Positions 1-8,711 of a stretch of 64,000 bases of DNA are shown piece after piece. The position numbers and the translations under genes are program-made. Below the pieces are notes generated by a model. It saw only the letters and a list, made by a program, of their open reading frames with translations. It did no database searches and was not told the origin of the DNA. This stretch comes from an uncultured Oscillospiraceae bacterium (GTDB lineage Bacteria; Bacillota; Clostridia; Oscillospirales; Ruminococcaceae), in the NCBI GenBank assembly GCA_949737515.1, contig CATJCP010000398.1, positions 1 through 64,000 on the forward strand. Reading direction: 5' to 3'. The first letter of the stretch is position 1, and each line of letters starts with the position of its first letter.

Positions 1-2
1 GG

Positions 3-383
3 ACCGTCACCGGTGTGGGACGTTATTTAAAGGGAAAAAATCCAAGGATTCAGGTCATTGCCGTGGAACCTGCCTCCTCCCCTGTACTGGGCGGGGGAGC
101 TGCCGGTTCCCATGGAATCCAGGGGATCGGCGCAGGGTTTGTGCCGGAGATCCTGGATCCCCATATTTACGACGAAGTGATCCCCGTCACGGACGAGGAC
201 GCCTTTGCCGTGGGGCGGGAACTGGGACAGCGGGAAGGCCTTCTGGCCGGAATATCCTCCGGGGCTGCCCTTTGGGCGGCAATCCAGGCGGCAAAACGGC
301 CTGAAAACGAGGGGAAAACCATTGTCGTCCTGCTGCCTGACAGCGGGGACCGGTATCTGTCCACCAAGCTTTTTTCCGATTGA
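3..383 (+). CDS. cysK: Cysteine synthase (PLP-dependent), C-terminal part, truncated by window start
   Basis: Frame opens in the window edge with [10 protein letters not shown]; then [11 protein letters not shown] and [15 protein letters not shown], typical of the CysK C-terminus. Confidence 0.9.
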   Translation, partial: TVTGVGRYLKGKNPRIQVIAVEPASSPVLGGGAAGSHGIQGIGAGFVPEILDPHIYDEVIPVTDEDAFAVGRELGQREGLLAGISSGAALWAAIQAAKRPENEGKTIVVLLPDSGDRYLSTKLFSD

Positions 384-445
384 TACACATCTTTGATCCA
401 AATTGCAGAAATTGAGGAAAAATAAAACACAGGAGGTCATGTGCC

Positions 446-1003
446 ATGATACCAACGCCAAAGGAAGCCTGGGATCTGCTCAACCAATACAACCAGGGTG
501 AATTCCATCTGAAACACGGACGGATTGTCGGGGACGTGATGCGGTGGTTTGCCCAAGAGCTGGGCTACGGGGAAGAGGCCGATTTCTGGGAAACGGTGGG
601 AATTCTCCACGACCTGGATTTTGAGCAGTTCCCAGAGAAGCACTGTGTCAAAAGCCAAGAGCTCATGCGGGAACACGGCATTGATGAGACCATTATCCAC
701 GCCACTGCCAGCCACGGCTATCAGCTGACCGTGGATATCCAGCCAGAGCACGAGATGGAAAAGGTGCTGTACGCCACAGACGAACTGACCGGCCTGATCG
801 GCGCAGCGGCCATTATGCGCCCCTCCCACAGCGTCAGCGATCTGGAGGTGAAATCCATCCGGAAAAAATTCAAGGATAAAAAATTCGCCGCAGGCTGTTC
901 CCGGGAGGTCATCGAAAAGGGCGCCAATATGCTGGGCTGGGAACTGGATAAGCTGTTCGACCTCACGATCCAGGCCATGCGCGCCAGCGATGCGGTAGAA
1001 TGA
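446..1003 (+). CDS. HD-domain (HDIG-type) hydrolase
   Basis: HGRIVGDVMRWFA...VGILHDLDFEQFPEKH HD motif; 185 aa ORF. Confidence 0.8.
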   Translation: MIPTPKEAWDLLNQYNQGEFHLKHGRIVGDVMRWFAQELGYGEEADFWETVGILHDLDFEQFPEKHCVKSQELMREHGIDETIIHATASHGYQLTVDIQPEHEMEKVLYATDELTGLIGAAAIMRPSHSVSDLEVKSIRKKFKDKKFAAGCSREVIEKGANMLGWELDKLFDLTIQAMRASDAVE

Positions 1004-1037
1004 CTATGGCGTGCGATAAAAGGGGGATCGTCTCTCA

Positions 1038-2111
1038 ATGAAGAAAGTCCTTGTCGCCATGAGCGGAGGGGTGGATTCCAGCGTAACAGCCTATCTCCTC
1101 CAGCGCCAGGGCTATGAGTGCATCGGCGCAACCATGAAGCTTTACGGCAATGCTGTCATCGGGGAGCCTGCCGGAAGCGGCCACACCTGTTGTTCCCTGG
1201 ACGATGTGGAGGACGCCCGCAGCGTGGCCTTCCGCCTGGGGATTCCCCACTATGTATTCAACTTCTCGGAGGACTTTGAGCAGAGGGTGATACAAAAATT
1301 CGTGCAGAGCTATCGGGAAGGCCTTACGCCCAACCCCTGCATTGACTGCAACCGCTATCTGAAATTCGGCCACCTGTACCGCAGGGCAAGGGAGCTGGAC
1401 TGCGATTACATTGCCACCGGGCACTATGCCCGCATCGAAGAGGAAAATGGCGTTTTCTATCTGAAAAAGGCGTCAGACCGTTCCAAGGATCAAAGCTATG
1501 TGCTGTACTCCCTCACGCAGGAGCAGCTCTCCCACACCCTTTTCCCCTTGGGCGGCATGACAAAGGCGGAGGTCCGGGAAATCGCCGAATCCCAGGGCTT
1601 CCTCAATGCCCGAAAGCATGACAGCCAGGATATCTGTTTTATCCCGTCCGGGGATTATCCGGCCTTTTTGGAGGGGTATACGGGGGAAAAGTTCGTTCCA
1701 GGCAACCTGGTAGACCTGGAGGGAAAGGTCCTTGGGAAACATCGGGGGGCGGCGGCCTACACCATCGGCCAACGCCGGGGGCTGGGTTTGGCGGTCCCGG
1801 AGCCAGTATATGTCTGCGGGAAAAACATGGCGGAAAACACTGTCACAGTCGGCCCGGAATCCGCCCTTTTTTCCCGGCGGCTCACAGCCAAGGACTGGAA
1901 CTGGATTCTCCCGCCCCTGGAGGAAGAATTCCAGGCCCTGGCCAAGATCCGGTACAGCCAGACGGAGCACAGCGCGGCGGTGCACACAGAAAACGGGAGG
2001 GTGTATGTGACCTTTGACACACCCCAAAGGGCCATTTCCCCTGGCCAGGCCGTTGTCCTCTACCACGGAGACAGCGTACTGGGCGGGGGTACCATTGCAG
2101 CAGCCGAATAA
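1038..2111 (+). CDS. mnmA: tRNA-specific 2-thiouridylase MnmA
   Basis: AMSGGVDSSVTAYLL PP-loop, NPCIDCNRYLKFG, DSQDICFIP. Confidence 0.95.
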   Translation: MKKVLVAMSGGVDSSVTAYLLQRQGYECIGATMKLYGNAVIGEPAGSGHTCCSLDDVEDARSVAFRLGIPHYVFNFSEDFEQRVIQKFVQSYREGLTPNPCIDCNRYLKFGHLYRRARELDCDYIATGHYARIEEENGVFYLKKASDRSKDQSYVLYSLTQEQLSHTLFPLGGMTKAEVREIAESQGFLNARKHDSQDICFIPSGDYPAFLEGYTGEKFVPGNLVDLEGKVLGKHRGAAAYTIGQRRGLGLAVPEPVYVCGKNMAENTVTVGPESALFSRRLTAKDWNWILPPLEEEFQALAKIRYSQTEHSAAVHTENGRVYVTFDTPQRAISPGQAVVLYHGDSVLGGGTIAAAE

Positions 2112-2126
2112 TACGCACATATTGGA

Positions 2127-2166
2127 AAGCATCCGGGAGGCTTACAGCCTTTTCGGATGCTTTTTT
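2127..2166 (+). terminator. Intrinsic terminator after mnmA
   Basis: AAAGCATCCG...CGGATGCTTTTTT hairpin with T tract. Confidence 0.85.
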
Positions 2167-2215
2167 CAAAATGATTTTTCCCTGCCGCCGGATAAACGGC
2201 ATTTTTTAGAACAAG

Positions 2216-2650
2216 TCAAGAGGGTTCCGGATGCCTCGCATCCTTAATCTCCAGGATGTGTTCAAAGGGAATAGGGAGATCACCGATTACCAGACGCTGG
2301 AAGGGAACGTCTATCTTCTTCACAACTCCCTCCGCACTCCGGCACACCCCGTCGGCCATACCCCCGGAGCCATCAGGACCAGGCTCTGGGAAAAAGTACC
2401 GGACAACTACCGTCTGCCCCTTCTCCAGCCGCCGCAGTTTGTTGTTCAGGATCTCTTTCTGTTCCTCAGAGGGCTCCGGCTTGTTCATGCGCGGCCTTTC
2501 TCTGCTCTTTACCGCGCTGTCGTACCCTTTTAGCGCCGCAAAGGGGGAAAATATCTTTGCCCGGTTTCCCCTTGGCATTCTGGGACGGTCCGAAGCCGGG
2601 CGGGAGAGGCCGATAATATCCTGATAGAGCTGAGAACCGTTCCAATCCAT
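2216..2650 (-). CDS. YolD-like family protein
   Basis: 144 aa with a small basic/beta-rich domain (KGQTVVVRYFF...GVVKKIDVPFQRLVIGD...IPFEHILEI) next to a Y-family polymerase, a common Firmicutes pairing. Confidence 0.6.
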   Translation of the reverse strand: MDWNGSQLYQDIIGLSRPASDRPRMPRGNRAKIFSPFAALKGYDSAVKSRERPRMNKPEPSEEQKEILNNKLRRLEKGQTVVVRYFFPEPGPDGSGGMADGVCRSAEGVVKKIDVPFQRLVIGDLPIPFEHILEIKDARHPEPS

Positions 2651-2686
2651 ATGCCTTAACCTCCAAAATTCATTCCTTCTGCATTT

Positions 2687-4099
2687 TTATGCCCTATGCC
2701 CCCCGATCTGCCGGTTCCGCTCCATGGCAGTCGCCCCCTCTTCCAGGCTGGTTCCCTTTAAGATGGCATTCCTCCCGTATTTTTCCTTGATCCCCAACAT
2801 GGCCTTCTGAAGCCTCCTTTCCCGCTCCCTTTCCCTTTGCTTTTGCTCCGTCTTCTTCGGATCTGAAAATAGACTGAACTGAATGCAGGCGTCAGCCTCC
2901 GTCTCCCGGATCAGACTGGAGAAGGTCAGATAAAACCGATGAACCAGCAGCCTTTCGTCTACAATTCGGTCATAAAGGCTTAGGACCTTTTCCACAATCT
3001 CCCGGGAGGATGAGGTATGGCTGTCCATTTTTACACTGCCATGAGCGGATTTGGGCACCCTTCGCCCATAACGGTCAATCTTTGCCTCCACCCCGTCCAG
3101 CTCTTCTGTAAGCCTGTCGTATCCCACATGGACTACCGCTAGATCGGTCACAAGCCCCTTTTCCACCAGGTCCAGGGCCAGCGCTTCCGCCATTTCCCGG
3201 ATGATGATTCTGCCCTTGGCCTTGGAATAGGGGCATCCCAGAACCTGCCCGCTGCCGATGGAGCTGCTGCTGGGCTCATAGGCCTTGATATCTTCCATGG
3301 TGCAGGGCTCCACCCCCCAGGCATGGTCTATGAGCAGTTCCGCATCCACACCAAAGAGCTGGTACAGCAGCTTTTCATTGTAGAGGGAGGTGCGGGCAAT
3401 GTCCCCCATGGTATACATCCCGTTGGCCTCCAGCCTCTTGGCCGTGCCGCTGCCTATGCGCCAGAAGGAAGTCAGGGGCCGGTGGTTCCAGAGCATCCTC
3501 CGATAGCCCATTTCATCCAGTTCTGCAATACGTACCCCGTCTTGGTCAGGCTGGATATGCTTGGCCACAATATCCATGGCGATTTTGGCCAGATACAGAT
3601 TGGTCCCAATGCCGGCTGTAGCGGTAATCCCGGTTTGGGTGAGGACGTCTTTTATCATCATCTCCACAAGCCCCCGGAGAGTCAAAGGAGTTCCGTCAGG
3701 GCTGCAGTAAGTGGAGCTATAGCAGGTGACGTCCATAAATACCTCGTCGATGCTGTAAACATGAATATCGGAAGCGCTGACGTATTTCAGATAAATATGA
3801 TAAATTTGAGAAGAGATATCGATATAGCGCTGCATTTGAGGGGGTGCTGTGATAAACGTAATCTCCTGGCCAGTGGAGGCGCTGATGCGCCGAAGCGTTT
3901 GCTTTACTTCGAACAAGCGGGGACGGCCGGGTATGCCGTAGGCCTTCAGAGAGGGAGAGACCGCCAGGCAGATGGTTTTATCGGTGCGGCTTTCATCAGC
4001 TACTACCAGATTGGCAGTCATCGGATCCAACCCCCGTTCCACGCATTCGACAGAGGCGTAAAAGCTTTTCAGATCAATGGCGACATAGGTTTTCGGCAT
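2687..4099 (-). CDS. Y-family DNA polymerase (UmuC/DinB-like)
   Basis: MPKTYVAIDLKSFYASVECVERGLDPMTANLVVAD and VYSIDEVFMDVT motifs; start trimmed to MPKTY. Confidence 0.9.
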   Translation of the reverse strand: MPKTYVAIDLKSFYASVECVERGLDPMTANLVVADESRTDKTICLAVSPSLKAYGIPGRPRLFEVKQTLRRISASTGQEITFITAPPQMQRYIDISSQIYHIYLKYVSASDIHVYSIDEVFMDVTCYSSTYCSPDGTPLTLRGLVEMMIKDVLTQTGITATAGIGTNLYLAKIAMDIVAKHIQPDQDGVRIAELDEMGYRRMLWNHRPLTSFWRIGSGTAKRLEANGMYTMGDIARTSLYNEKLLYQLFGVDAELLIDHAWGVEPCTMEDIKAYEPSSSSIGSGQVLGCPYSKAKGRIIIREMAEALALDLVEKGLVTDLAVVHVGYDRLTEELDGVEAKIDRYGRRVPKSAHGSVKMDSHTSSSREIVEKVLSLYDRIVDERLLVHRFYLTFSSLIRETEADACIQFSLFSDPKKTEQKQRERERERRLQKAMLGIKEKYGRNAILKGTSLEEGATAMERNRQIGGHRA

Positions 4100-4210
4100 G
4101 GGTACAGCCTCTCTTTCCCGAACGGCATGCGGCATATAGCATTTACGAGGTTATTTTAAGCAGCGTCTCCCCTCTTATACACAGCGGCGTCCTGTGGCAA
4201 AAGGCGCAAA

Positions 4211-4253
4211 AACAGGCCGCAAAAGCACAGCATCATGACTTTTTCGGCCTGTT
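4211..4253. repeat. 9-bp perfect inverted repeat (hairpin)
   Basis: AACAGGCCG / CGGCCTGTT. Confidence 0.5.
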
Positions 4254-4359
4254 CCCTGTTGTCTGTCGTCTATTATTGTTGAAAAACTTGTCCGCAAAAA
4301 TCCGGCTGTATCTCAGTCCTGTTCTTGTCTCATGGCCATTTCATTATTGGGGGATAACG

Positions 4360-4644
4360 TTATAGTCCGTTCTGCTGCAGCTGGTAAGACAGGCGGTTCC
4401 GCATAGACAAAACGAAACGATTGTTCTGGAACATCAATTTTCCATCCATGTTCTCGTTGTCCACATCAGCTTCCAGGAAAGCGCCTTCCGGGACCGGGAG
4501 TTCCCTTCCACAGCGCAGGAAGCCCATCCGGAACAGACGCCCCTCCTGGATGTCCCCCTCGCTGACCAGATAGCCCTCCGCAAAATCCTCGCCGTCCAGG
4601 GAAAACTGATATTTGGTCAAAGTAACACATCTTTCCAGCATCAT
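4360..4644 (-). CDS. Small hypothetical protein
   Basis: ORF with GGAGG about 8 nt before ATG at 4644 (MMLERCVTLTKYQ...). Confidence 0.5.
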   Translation of the reverse strand: MMLERCVTLTKYQFSLDGEDFAEGYLVSEGDIQEGRLFRMGFLRCGRELPVPEGAFLEADVDNENMDGKLMFQNNRFVLSMRNRLSYQLQQNGL

Positions 4645-4861
4645 TTTTCTGTCCTCCATCTTGTCCGCAGCGGAGCGCCGTTCCTGCGCCGGCACTCCTG
4701 TTTTCAACTGTCCGCAGGAACTCTGACGGTGCCATTCTATGCACGCAGCCTGTAAGATATTCCTGATTTTTTCGAATGTATGTTCCGCATTTTTATTGTA
4801 CACAATTAAAAACCATTTGTCAAGAACAAACGTTTCAATTTATAAAATTTTTCAGGCAGAC

Positions 4862-4900
4862 AAATTGGAGGGGAAAGCCGCAGCCCTCCCCTCCAATTTT
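4862..4900. terminator. Intrinsic terminator-like hairpin
   Basis: AAATTGGAGGGG / CCCCTCCAATTT 12-bp stem followed by T tract on +. Confidence 0.7.
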
Positions 4901-4930
4901 TTGATACAATTTCTTGAAAACCCACATGGA

Positions 4931-5413
4931 TCAAAGCTCTTCTGCAATTTTCCGGATGGTATCCTCTGTAAAGCGGTGGACAGTCCACTCGTCCATGGTC
5001 ACCGCGCCCATTTTGCGGTAAAATTGACGGGAAGGTTCGTTCCAATCCAGGCAGGTCCACTCCATCCTCCCGCAGTTTTCCTCCTTGGCGATTTTGGCAA
5101 GCTCCCGAAAAATGGCGGTTCCATATCCTTTTCCCCGAAACTCCGGCTGGATAAAGACATCCTCCAGATAGAGTCCCGGACGGCCGACAAAGGTGGAAAA
5201 GTTAAAGAAATAGAGGGCAAAGCCAATGGGCTGTCCGTCCTCTTCGGCGATCAGGGCATGGGCAATTTTGCGGACAAACATGGCCTGAAACAGGGACTCC
5301 TCGTCCGTCTGGACCTCGTCCAGCATTTTCTCATATACGGCAAGCTGTTTGATAAACGAGAGCACCAGGGCGGTGTCCTCCGGGGCGGCTTTTCTCAGCG
5401 TAAATTCTGGCAT
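4931..5413 (-). CDS. GNAT family N-acetyltransferase
   Basis: LEDVFIQPEFRGKGYGTAIFRELAKIAKEE acetyl-CoA motif; AAGGAG before MPEFTLR. Confidence 0.9.
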   Translation of the reverse strand: MPEFTLRKAAPEDTALVLSFIKQLAVYEKMLDEVQTDEESLFQAMFVRKIAHALIAEEDGQPIGFALYFFNFSTFVGRPGLYLEDVFIQPEFRGKGYGTAIFRELAKIAKEENCGRMEWTCLDWNEPSRQFYRKMGAVTMDEWTVHRFTEDTIRKIAEEL

Positions 5414-5449
5414 GGGGCGGCTCCTTTCCATATTTACAGGTCAGTTCAG

Positions 5450-6175
5450 TCAAGAGGGGACGTCCAGGCAAATGGGGACGGAACGATCAATGGTCATGCT
5501 GTCCGGCGAAACCCTGCAGCACATAGCCAAAAGCTCCACTCCGGCGGCCCTGGCACGGACAAGGGCCTGTCCAAAGGCGGAATGGGTTTCCCAGTTTGGA
5601 GAAAAACGTTTGGCACGTTCCATCTGCACGACAAACAGTACCCCGCAGCAAAAACCCTTTGCTGCAGCCCGGCAAAGGCCGTCCAGATGTTTTACGCCCC
5701 GGGCTGTAGGAGCATCGGGGAACAGGACCTCCCCGTCCCGTTCCAGCGTCACGCCCTTCACCTCAATCAGGAACCGTTTCCCCTGTTCCTCACCATACAG
5801 GTCAAATCGGGAATCCTCAAAAACCGTCTCCCTCCTCAGAATTTCCGGGGCCTTTCCCTGGGGAAGGAAGGAAAAGGGAACGCTGCCGGACAACACCGCT
5901 TCCCAGGCCGCGGCGTTGGGGGCTTGGGAATCCATGTTGATCAGTAAAACCCCGGAAGGGACTGCCTTTTCCACTGCAATGAGGGACCAATTCGTTTTCC
6001 GGCCAGGTGCATTGGAATATTCCAGCCACACACGGCAGCCAGGAACCAAAAGCTCCCTGCAGCGCCCTGTATTTTTCACATGGCAGACGATTTTCCGTCC
6101 TCCCAAATCACACTCCGCGATAAAGCGATTAGGCCGGCACAAAAAAACGGCCTTTTGCATTTGCTGGTAATTCAT
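5450..6175 (-). CDS. sfsA: SfsA family (sugar fermentation stimulation) protein
   Basis: NRFIAECDLGGRKIVCHVKNTGRCRELLVPGCRVWLE; FDLYGEEQGKRFLIEVKGVTLE; FPDAPTARGVKHL. Confidence 0.93.
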   Translation of the reverse strand: MNYQQMQKAVFLCRPNRFIAECDLGGRKIVCHVKNTGRCRELLVPGCRVWLEYSNAPGRKTNWSLIAVEKAVPSGVLLINMDSQAPNAAAWEAVLSGSVPFSFLPQGKAPEILRRETVFEDSRFDLYGEEQGKRFLIEVKGVTLERDGEVLFPDAPTARGVKHLDGLCRAAAKGFCCGVLFVVQMERAKRFSPNWETHSAFGQALVRARAAGVELLAMCCRVSPDSMTIDRSVPICLDVPS

Positions 6176-6376
6176 AGATATTTCCTCCGGCTGAGACTGA
6201 TGCAGCAGACACAATAGGTTCATTTTATCCGGTTTCCCCTGCCCTGTCAAGTCCGGCAACCGTCAAACGCGAAAATCAATAAAATGTATTCCAGAAAGTA
6301 GATTGTAACGCTTTGACGAAGGGGAAGGGCGGTGCTATACTAATGATACATTATGAAAAAGGAAGGAAGCCAGAAA

Positions 6377-6868
6377 ATGCCGCGCAATGCAGAAACCAAA
6401 ACCAACGCTGTCCGTATCGTCGAACAAAGCCGTCTCCCCTTCACCGTCCAGAGCTACGACCACTCTGACGGGCAGATCGACGGCCTATCCGTGGCCTCCA
6501 AGCTGGGCCAGGACCCCAACCGCGTATTCAAAACCCTGGTCACCCGGGGTGCAAGCAAAAAAATCTATGTATTTGTGATCCCCGTGGGCAAGGAACTGCT
6601 CCTGAAACAGGCCGCCAAGGCAGTGGGGGAAAAGTCCATTGAGATGATAAAGGTCAGTGAGATCAATCCCCTGACCGGGTACATCCGCGGCGGATGCTCC
6701 CCTATTGGTATGAAAAAGCTGTACCCCACGGTTTTGGACGCCGCCGCCAGGGATCAGACCCAGATCTTTGTCAGCGCAGGGAAGATCGGACTGCAGCTGG
6801 GCATTGCCCCTCTGGATCTGGCGGGACTGGTCAAGGGGGAATTTGCGCCGGTGACAGAAGAGGAATGA
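6377..6868 (+). CDS. ybaK: Cys-tRNA(Pro)/Cys-tRNA(Cys) deacylase, YbaK/EbsC type
   Basis: FKTLV...FVIPVGKELLLKQAAKAVGEKSIEMIKVSEINPLTGYIRGGCSPIGMKK. Confidence 0.93.
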   Translation: MPRNAETKTNAVRIVEQSRLPFTVQSYDHSDGQIDGLSVASKLGQDPNRVFKTLVTRGASKKIYVFVIPVGKELLLKQAAKAVGEKSIEMIKVSEINPLTGYIRGGCSPIGMKKLYPTVLDAAARDQTQIFVSAGKIGLQLGIAPLDLAGLVKGEFAPVTEEE

Positions 6869-6885
6869 CAGGAATATGTAACGCC

Positions 6886-6926
6886 AAGGGCCGCCTTTAA
6901 GGAGTTACGCCTCCCGGGCGGCCCTT
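6886..6926. terminator. Hairpin between convergent genes
   Basis: AAGGGCCGCC / GGCGGCCCTT perfect 10-bp stem overlapping the 3' end of the flippase gene. Confidence 0.55.
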
Positions 6927-8464
6927 CTCCTCAGCCTTGCCCGCAGCGGGTCCACAAATTCCCCCACACTCACCGCACCCTGCAGCAACAGGCAGAGCCC
7001 ATAAATGATCCCGCACAGCCCGCATTCCACCACCAGCAGCACTGCGCTGGACATTCCCTGCAAATACGCCCGGGACAGAAACCTCACCGTAAAACCTCCC
7101 ACCGCTGCCGAAAGGGCGGGCTTTCCCAGCCAGTCCCACAGGGGGATCTGTATCCCCGTCACCCGTATCAAACGGCTGATACACATCAGGGAGGTGAACA
7201 AATTGCTTATATACATGGTCAGGAGAAAACCGTTCATCCCCATCCGCGGCAGCAGCAGCATGACCAGCAGCAGCCTGCCCACAGCGTCGATCATGTTGTA
7301 TTTCATCACGCTCATCTGTTGATCCAGGGCTGTCAGCATCCCATCGGCAATGCTTTCCAGATACATAAACGGCACCAGCGGCGCGAGAATCCGCACCATG
7401 GATCCCACCGCCGGTTCCTTGTAAAGGGCCCTTCCAATCTCCCCGGAAAAAAACAGGAACAGCGCTGCGACAAAAAGGGAAAACAGCAGCGCATACCGCA
7501 GCACCTGGCGGGTCAGTTCGTTGGCGGCCTCATTCTGCCGGCTTGTTTTTCGGGACCGGGGAACCGCGGCAAGCTCTGAGACCAGCAGGGAGGAAATGGA
7601 GGAGATAAAAGAGGATGGGAAAAATAGAACCGGGAGAGCCATTCCCTTGAGCATCCCATACTGGGCCAGGGACTGTTGGGTGGATACCCCGTATTTACCC
7701 AAGCCCTTTGGGATCATGGCATTTTCCATGGTGGACAGCACCGAACGAAAACAGGTGCGGACCGTAACCGGCATCCCGATGTACAGCAGTTCCCGAAGAG
7801 CTCCCCTCTCCCTAGCGTGGGGAGGCCTCTTCCTGCCACGGCTGACCGCCAGCAGGAATAGGCAGGAGCATCCCTCCGAGACCGTAGTTCCGATGACGAT
7901 AGCCCCGCATCCCCATTCCAATCCCATGGGAACCATCAGGGGAATCAGCGCCATGGTGACAGCCATCCGGACAATCTGTTCCAGGATCTGAGCGGCAGCG
8001 GTGCGCAAAACCCGCTCCCTTGCGGTTAGGTATCCCCGGAAACAGGCGGAGACAGCGATAAAGGGCAGGCTTGGGGCCAAGATCCGCAGGGGCGTTCCCG
8101 CTCGGATATCCCCCAGCCAATACTCCGCAATCAGGTCCGAGGAGACCAGCAGCAGAGCCATAACGAAAATACTGGCCCCTAGGGAGAAGAGCAGGGCAGT
8201 GCGCATCACATCCCAGGCGCTTTTGCCATACTCTGTAGGGCGCTCCGCAACCATTCTGGTCACCGCCACGCCAATCCCGCCGGAGGAAAGGTGGATGGCC
8301 AGGAAATAGACAGAGCTGATCAGCTGATATAATCCCATACCCTCCGCACCGATCCGGTTAGAAAGGAAAATGCGGAAGAGCATCCCCGCCGCCCTCAGCA
8401 GCAGGGACGCCCCTGTGAGGATAAAGGCGTTGAGAAGGAGATTTTTTTTGTTCAATGGCTTCAC
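6905..8464 (-). CDS. SpoVB/MurJ-like polysaccharide flippase (MOP superfamily)
   Basis: NAFILTGASLLLRAAGMLFRIFLSNRIGAEGMGLYQL; multi-TM; start tentatively GTG at 8464. Confidence 0.85.
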   Translation of the reverse strand: MKPLNKKNLLLNAFILTGASLLLRAAGMLFRIFLSNRIGAEGMGLYQLISSVYFLAIHLSSGGIGVAVTRMVAERPTEYGKSAWDVMRTALLFSLGASIFVMALLLVSSDLIAEYWLGDIRAGTPLRILAPSLPFIAVSACFRGYLTARERVLRTAAAQILEQIVRMAVTMALIPLMVPMGLEWGCGAIVIGTTVSEGCSCLFLLAVSRGRKRPPHARERGALRELLYIGMPVTVRTCFRSVLSTMENAMIPKGLGKYGVSTQQSLAQYGMLKGMALPVLFFPSSFISSISSLLVSELAAVPRSRKTSRQNEAANELTRQVLRYALLFSLFVAALFLFFSGEIGRALYKEPAVGSMVRILAPLVPFMYLESIADGMLTALDQQMSVMKYNMIDAVGRLLLVMLLLPRMGMNGFLLTMYISNLFTSLMCISRLIRVTGIQIPLWDWLGKPALSAAVGGFTVRFLSRAYLQGMSSAVLLVVECGLCGIIYGLCLLLQGAVSVGEFVDPLRARLRRRAAREA

Positions 8465-8476
8465 ATCCTGTTTCAA

Positions 8477-8572
8477 TGTTGTCCGAGGCTTTTCGGGAGT
8501 GAGGTTATCGTTTATATAGGATTGGTCTAGTATATGCAGGCGAAAATTAAATTTTGCCTGCCTCGGACAACA
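8477..8572. repeat. Nested inverted repeats upstream of the flippase gene
   Basis: TGTTGTCCGAGG (8477-8488) / CCTCGGACAACA (8561-8572), enclosing GCAGGCGAAAATTAAATTTTGCCTGC (8536-8561). Confidence 0.6.
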
Positions 8573-8580
8573 CAAAAACA

Positions 8581-8624
8581 GGGACTGTCTCCCGTGACCT
8601 TTCCAAATCACGGGAGACAGTCCC
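8581..8624 (-). terminator. Long perfect hairpin downstream of the GH3 gene
   Basis: GGGACTGTCTCCCGTGA / TCACGGGAGACAGTCCC 17-bp stem; minus strand continues TGTTTTTGTG. Confidence 0.65.
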
Positions 8625-8711
8625 AATTCAGTTCCGCTCTTTCCTTTTCCTGCCTGAAAGGACGCCGGTACCAGCGCCTCTTCAAACAGAGATATTTGTC
8701 CTTGAGAACGC

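Noticed and set aside
4739-5947. 402-aa plus-strand ORF spanning GNAT and SfsA genes
   Set aside because: Overlaps two well-recognised minus-strand genes and has no domain signature.
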